DNA of 7,543 nt from JALHFZ01 sp964483085. Its GTDB lineage: Bacteria; Synergistota; Synergistia; Synergistales; Aminobacteriaceae. Shown one piece after another: positions 6,190 through 7,543 of this stretch (position 1 is the first letter of the stretch; each line of letters begins with the position of its first letter). The notes under the pieces were generated by a model. The model had not been told where the DNA came from. It saw only the letters and a program-made list of their open reading frames with translations, and did not search any database. The position numbers and the translations under genes were made by a program. The stretch lies in contig CAYZZX010000080.1 in assembly GCA_964483085.1 (NCBI GenBank), positions 1 to 7,543 of the forward strand, given 5' to 3'.

Positions 6190-7290
6190 CTATTTTGTTC
6201 CGAAGAGCCTGTCGCCCGCATCGCCGAGACCGGGAACAATGTAGCCGTGGTCATTGAGATGGCTGTCGAGGGCTGCGGAGTAAATATCCACATCAGGGTG
6301 GTCGTTGTGGACCTTCGAAACTCCTTCGGGAGCTGCGATGATACAGACCAGGGAAACTTTTTTTCCGCCCCGGGACTTGACCAGGTCGATGGCGGCGGAC
6401 GCCGATCCTCCCGTGGCGAGCATGGGGTCGAGAATCAGGATGTCCCGGTCGCAGATATCTCCGGGCAGCTTGCAGTAATACTCTACCGGCAGAAGGGTTT
6501 CAGGGTCCCGGTAGAGACCGATATGCCCCACCTTGGCGTTTGGAACGAGCTGCAGAATTCCGTCCACCATGCCGAGCCCTGCCCTGAGCACTGGAATGAT
6601 GGCAAGTTTTTTTCCTTCTATGGCATAGGCCTCCGTCAGGGCAAGGGGGGTCTCTACCTCTACCGGTGCAAGGGGAAGATTTCGTGTGATCTCGTAGACC
6701 ATGAGCCCGGCAATCTCCTGCACAAGTTCTCGAAATTCCTTTACAGAGGTATGCTTATTTCGGACCATGCCGACTTTATGCTGAACAAGGGGGTGGTCGA
6801 AGACGATGGTCTTGCCCTTCTCAGAGAGGAAGCAGCTCGGGCAGACTTTTTGCTCGTAGGCGGCAATCTTGCTCAATCTGCGGGTATGTCTTTCTCCTTC
6901 AAAATCCGTGCCCAACCAAATATCGAGAATCTCTCGTGCCTTTTCGGGTGACAGCAATCTGCCAGCCAGAGCAAGCACATTTGAGTTATTGTGAAGGCGG
7001 CTGAATCTCGCGGTTTCGGTATCACAGCACAGAGCCGCATAGACGCCGGGGATTTTATTCGCGGCGATCGACATTCCCACTCCGGTTCCGCAGACAAGAA
7101 TGCCTCTTTCAACATCCCGTCTGGCGACAGCCTCGCCTACCCGGCAGGCCATATCCGGATAGTCCGTGGAGATCAGGTCATCTTTGGGCCCCATGTCTTT
7201 CAACTCGACAGAGTCCTTCTGCAGCAGATGTTCTACGAGCAGAGCCTTCATTTTATATCCTGCGTGATCGGAACCTATGGCTATTTTCAT
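6190..7290 (-). CDS. Fused ribose-5-phosphate isomerase B and uracil phosphoribosyltransferase
   Basis: A single 366-residue reading frame with two complete enzyme domains. Residues 1-about 145 are RpiB/LacAB: IGSDHAGY at 5-12, the catalytic-cysteine loop CGTGVG at 67-72 (Cys67), RLHNNSNVLALAGR at 98-111 with His100, and basic residues near 134-138. This domain interconverts ribulose-5-phosphate and ribose-5-phosphate. Residues about 160-366 are Upp: HPLVQHK at 166-172, VLRAGLGM at 234-241, the PRPP-binding loop ILDPMLATGGS at 286-296, and the uracil-binding ending GYIVPGLGDAGDRLFGT from 349. This domain makes UMP from uracil and PRPP. A short linker holds CPSC (150-153). The start at 7290 is supported by GGGGGGA at 7306-7300, 9 nt upstream, and by the normal RpiB N-terminus; 33 further in-frame codons upstream look non-coding. 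It is the first gene of the operon. Separate rpiB and upp genes near mnaA/wecB are known in Bacillus; here they are joined. No frameshift or internal stop is seen. Confidence 0.96.
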   Translation of the reverse strand: MKIAIGSDHAGYKMKALLVEHLLQKDSVELKDMGPKDDLISTDYPDMACRVGEAVARRDVERGILVCGTGVGMSIAANKIPGVYAALCCDTETARFSRLHNNSNVLALAGRLLSPEKAREILDIWLGTDFEGERHTRRLSKIAAYEQKVCPSCFLSEKGKTIVFDHPLVQHKVGMVRNKHTSVKEFRELVQEIAGLMVYEITRNLPLAPVEVETPLALTEAYAIEGKKLAIIPVLRAGLGMVDGILQLVPNAKVGHIGLYRDPETLLPVEYYCKLPGDICDRDILILDPMLATGGSASAAIDLVKSRGGKKVSLVCIIAAPEGVSKVHNDHPDVDIYSAALDSHLNDHGYIVPGLGDAGDRLFGTK

Positions 7291-7299
7291 GTGCTGTTG

Positions 7300-7306
7300 T
7301 CCCCCC
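7300..7306 (-). promoter_or_regulatory. Shine-Dalgarno GGGGGGA of the rpiB-upp fusion
   Basis: GGGGGGA on the minus strand stands 9 nt before the ATG at 7290-7288. It is the only purine-rich site near the RpiB-like N-terminus. It selects this ATG over the in-frame ATGs upstream at 7356 and 7389. Confidence 0.65.
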
Positions 7307-7360
7307 AGCTGAAAGTCAACGACCCGAGTGTCAGAGTCCGAGGCCGATGGATCCATGGAA

Positions 7361-7369
7361 TATAATAAC
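7361..7369 (-). promoter_or_regulatory. Possible -10 region of the operon promoter
   Basis: In the only intergenic region large enough for the main promoter, the minus strand reads TATTATATT, containing two overlapping -10-like hexamers (TATTAT, TATATT), about 70 nt before the rpiB-upp start and about 50 nt past the upstream terminator. No convincing TTGACA-like -35 lies at 16-18 nt spacing, so the call is weak and rests on position and AT richness. A transcript from here would carry a leader of roughly 60 nt. Confidence 0.3.
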
Positions 7370-7417
7370 ACTTGCTTCAGGAAAGGCATATAGAAAGAAG
7401 GTTCTGACGACTAGCGC

Positions 7418-7462
7418 AGCAAAAAACCTCTCTCTCTTGTAAAGAGAAAGAGGTTTTTTGCT
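7418..7462 (-). terminator. Rho-independent terminator of the upstream decarboxylase gene, symmetric in both directions
   Basis: On the minus strand a 12-bp stem, CCTCTTTCTCTT paired with AAGAGAGAGAGG (one G-U wobble), closes a 3-nt loop (TAC) and is followed directly by TTTTTT. The stem occupies 7427-7453. Six A residues precede it, so the T-run can also pair and the plus strand shows the same stem-plus-T6 layout; it could stop transcription from either side. It starts about 14 nt after the decarboxylase stop codon and separates that gene from the rpiB-upp operon. Confidence 0.92.
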
Positions 7463-7475
7463 GTCTACGCTTTGC

Positions 7476-7543
7476 TCACGTAAGGAGCGTGAGCATGACT
7501 CCGGCCGCCACTGCGGTGCCGATGACACCCGCGACGTTCGGGC
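7476..7543 (-). CDS. Sodium-ion-translocating decarboxylase beta subunit, last 21 residues
   Basis: Only the C-terminus is inside the window. Reading from 7541 the residues are PNVAGVIGTAVAAGVMLTLL plus a final Thr, then TGA at 7478-7476; the partial codon before is compatible with Gly. The PNVAGVIG...AAGV ending is characteristic of the membrane beta subunit of oxaloacetate, methylmalonyl-CoA and glutaconyl-CoA decarboxylases, which couple decarboxylation to sodium export. The substrate cannot be told from this end, and the usual operon partners (alpha, gamma and biotin subunits) would lie outside. The gene is followed by a strong terminator, so it belongs to a different transcription unit from the envelope operon. 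Confidence 0.8.
   Translation of the reverse strand, partial: PNVAGVIGTAVAAGVMLTLLT

Noticed and set aside
6247..6951. Plus-strand open frame of 234 codons opposite the Upp part of the fusion.
   Set aside because: Antisense shadow; composition follows the complement of the Upp domain and no motif is visible.
7347..7356. Perfect 10-bp palindrome ATGGATCCAT near the predicted transcription start, considered as an operator.
   Set aside because: About seven palindromes of this length are expected by chance in a window of this size, and there is no second copy or extension.
7291..7389. In-frame 33-codon extension upstream of the RpiB domain.
   Set aside because: The RpiB family begins at MKIAIGSDHAG, a ribosome binding site precedes that ATG, and the extension covers the probable promoter and leader.

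Overview
This window is a bacterial operon for cell-envelope precursors, with every supported gene on the minus strand, so transcription runs from right to left. GC content looks moderately high (estimated by eye in the mid-50s percent). The best guess for the source is a Synergistota-like anaerobe or a related amino-acid fermenter. This rests on the tail of a sodium-pumping decarboxylase beta subunit, a fused RpiB-Upp protein, and a P-loop/Asp23-like protein of a type I associate with anaerobic Gram-positive and Synergistota-like bacteria. The assignment is inference; no rRNA or other decisive marker is present.

Layout in transcription order: (1) 7543-7476, last residues of a decarboxylase beta subunit; (2) 7462-7418, a strong hairpin terminator; (3) a 185-nt intergenic stretch (7291-7475) holding that terminator, a possible AT-rich -10 element and a leader; (4) rpiB-upp fusion, 7290-6190; (5) wecA/tagO-like sugar-1-phosphate transferase, 6184-5285; (6) wecB UDP-GlcNAc 2-epimerase, 5262-4138; (7) murA, 4074-2767, with a GTG start set by a perfect Shine-Dalgarno; (8) P-loop NTPase with a C-terminal Asp23/Gls24-like domain, 2762-1887; (9) family 4 uracil-DNA glycosylase, 1890-1261; (10) uppS, 1264-557; (11) cdsA, 579-1, cut by the window edge. 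The junctions are tight: gaps of 5, 22, 63 and 4 nt, then overlaps of 4, 4 and 23 nt. This points to one transcript and coupled translation, with the 63-nt gap before murA the only place where an internal promoter would fit.

The genes form a coherent pathway. RpiB makes ribose-5-phosphate, the precursor of PRPP, and Upp uses PRPP to salvage uracil to UMP, which feeds UTP and UDP-GlcNAc. WecA, WecB and MurA all consume UDP-GlcNAc: for lipid-linked GlcNAc, for UDP-ManNAc, and for the first committed step of peptidoglycan. UppS makes the undecaprenyl carrier on which WecA and later peptidoglycan steps depend, and CdsA makes CDP-diacylglycerol for phospholipids. Two genes do not fit this logic: the uracil-DNA glycosylase and the P-loop/Asp23-like protein. 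The latter is the main candidate for undescribed biology here. No CRISPR array, insertion sequence, tRNA or rRNA was seen.
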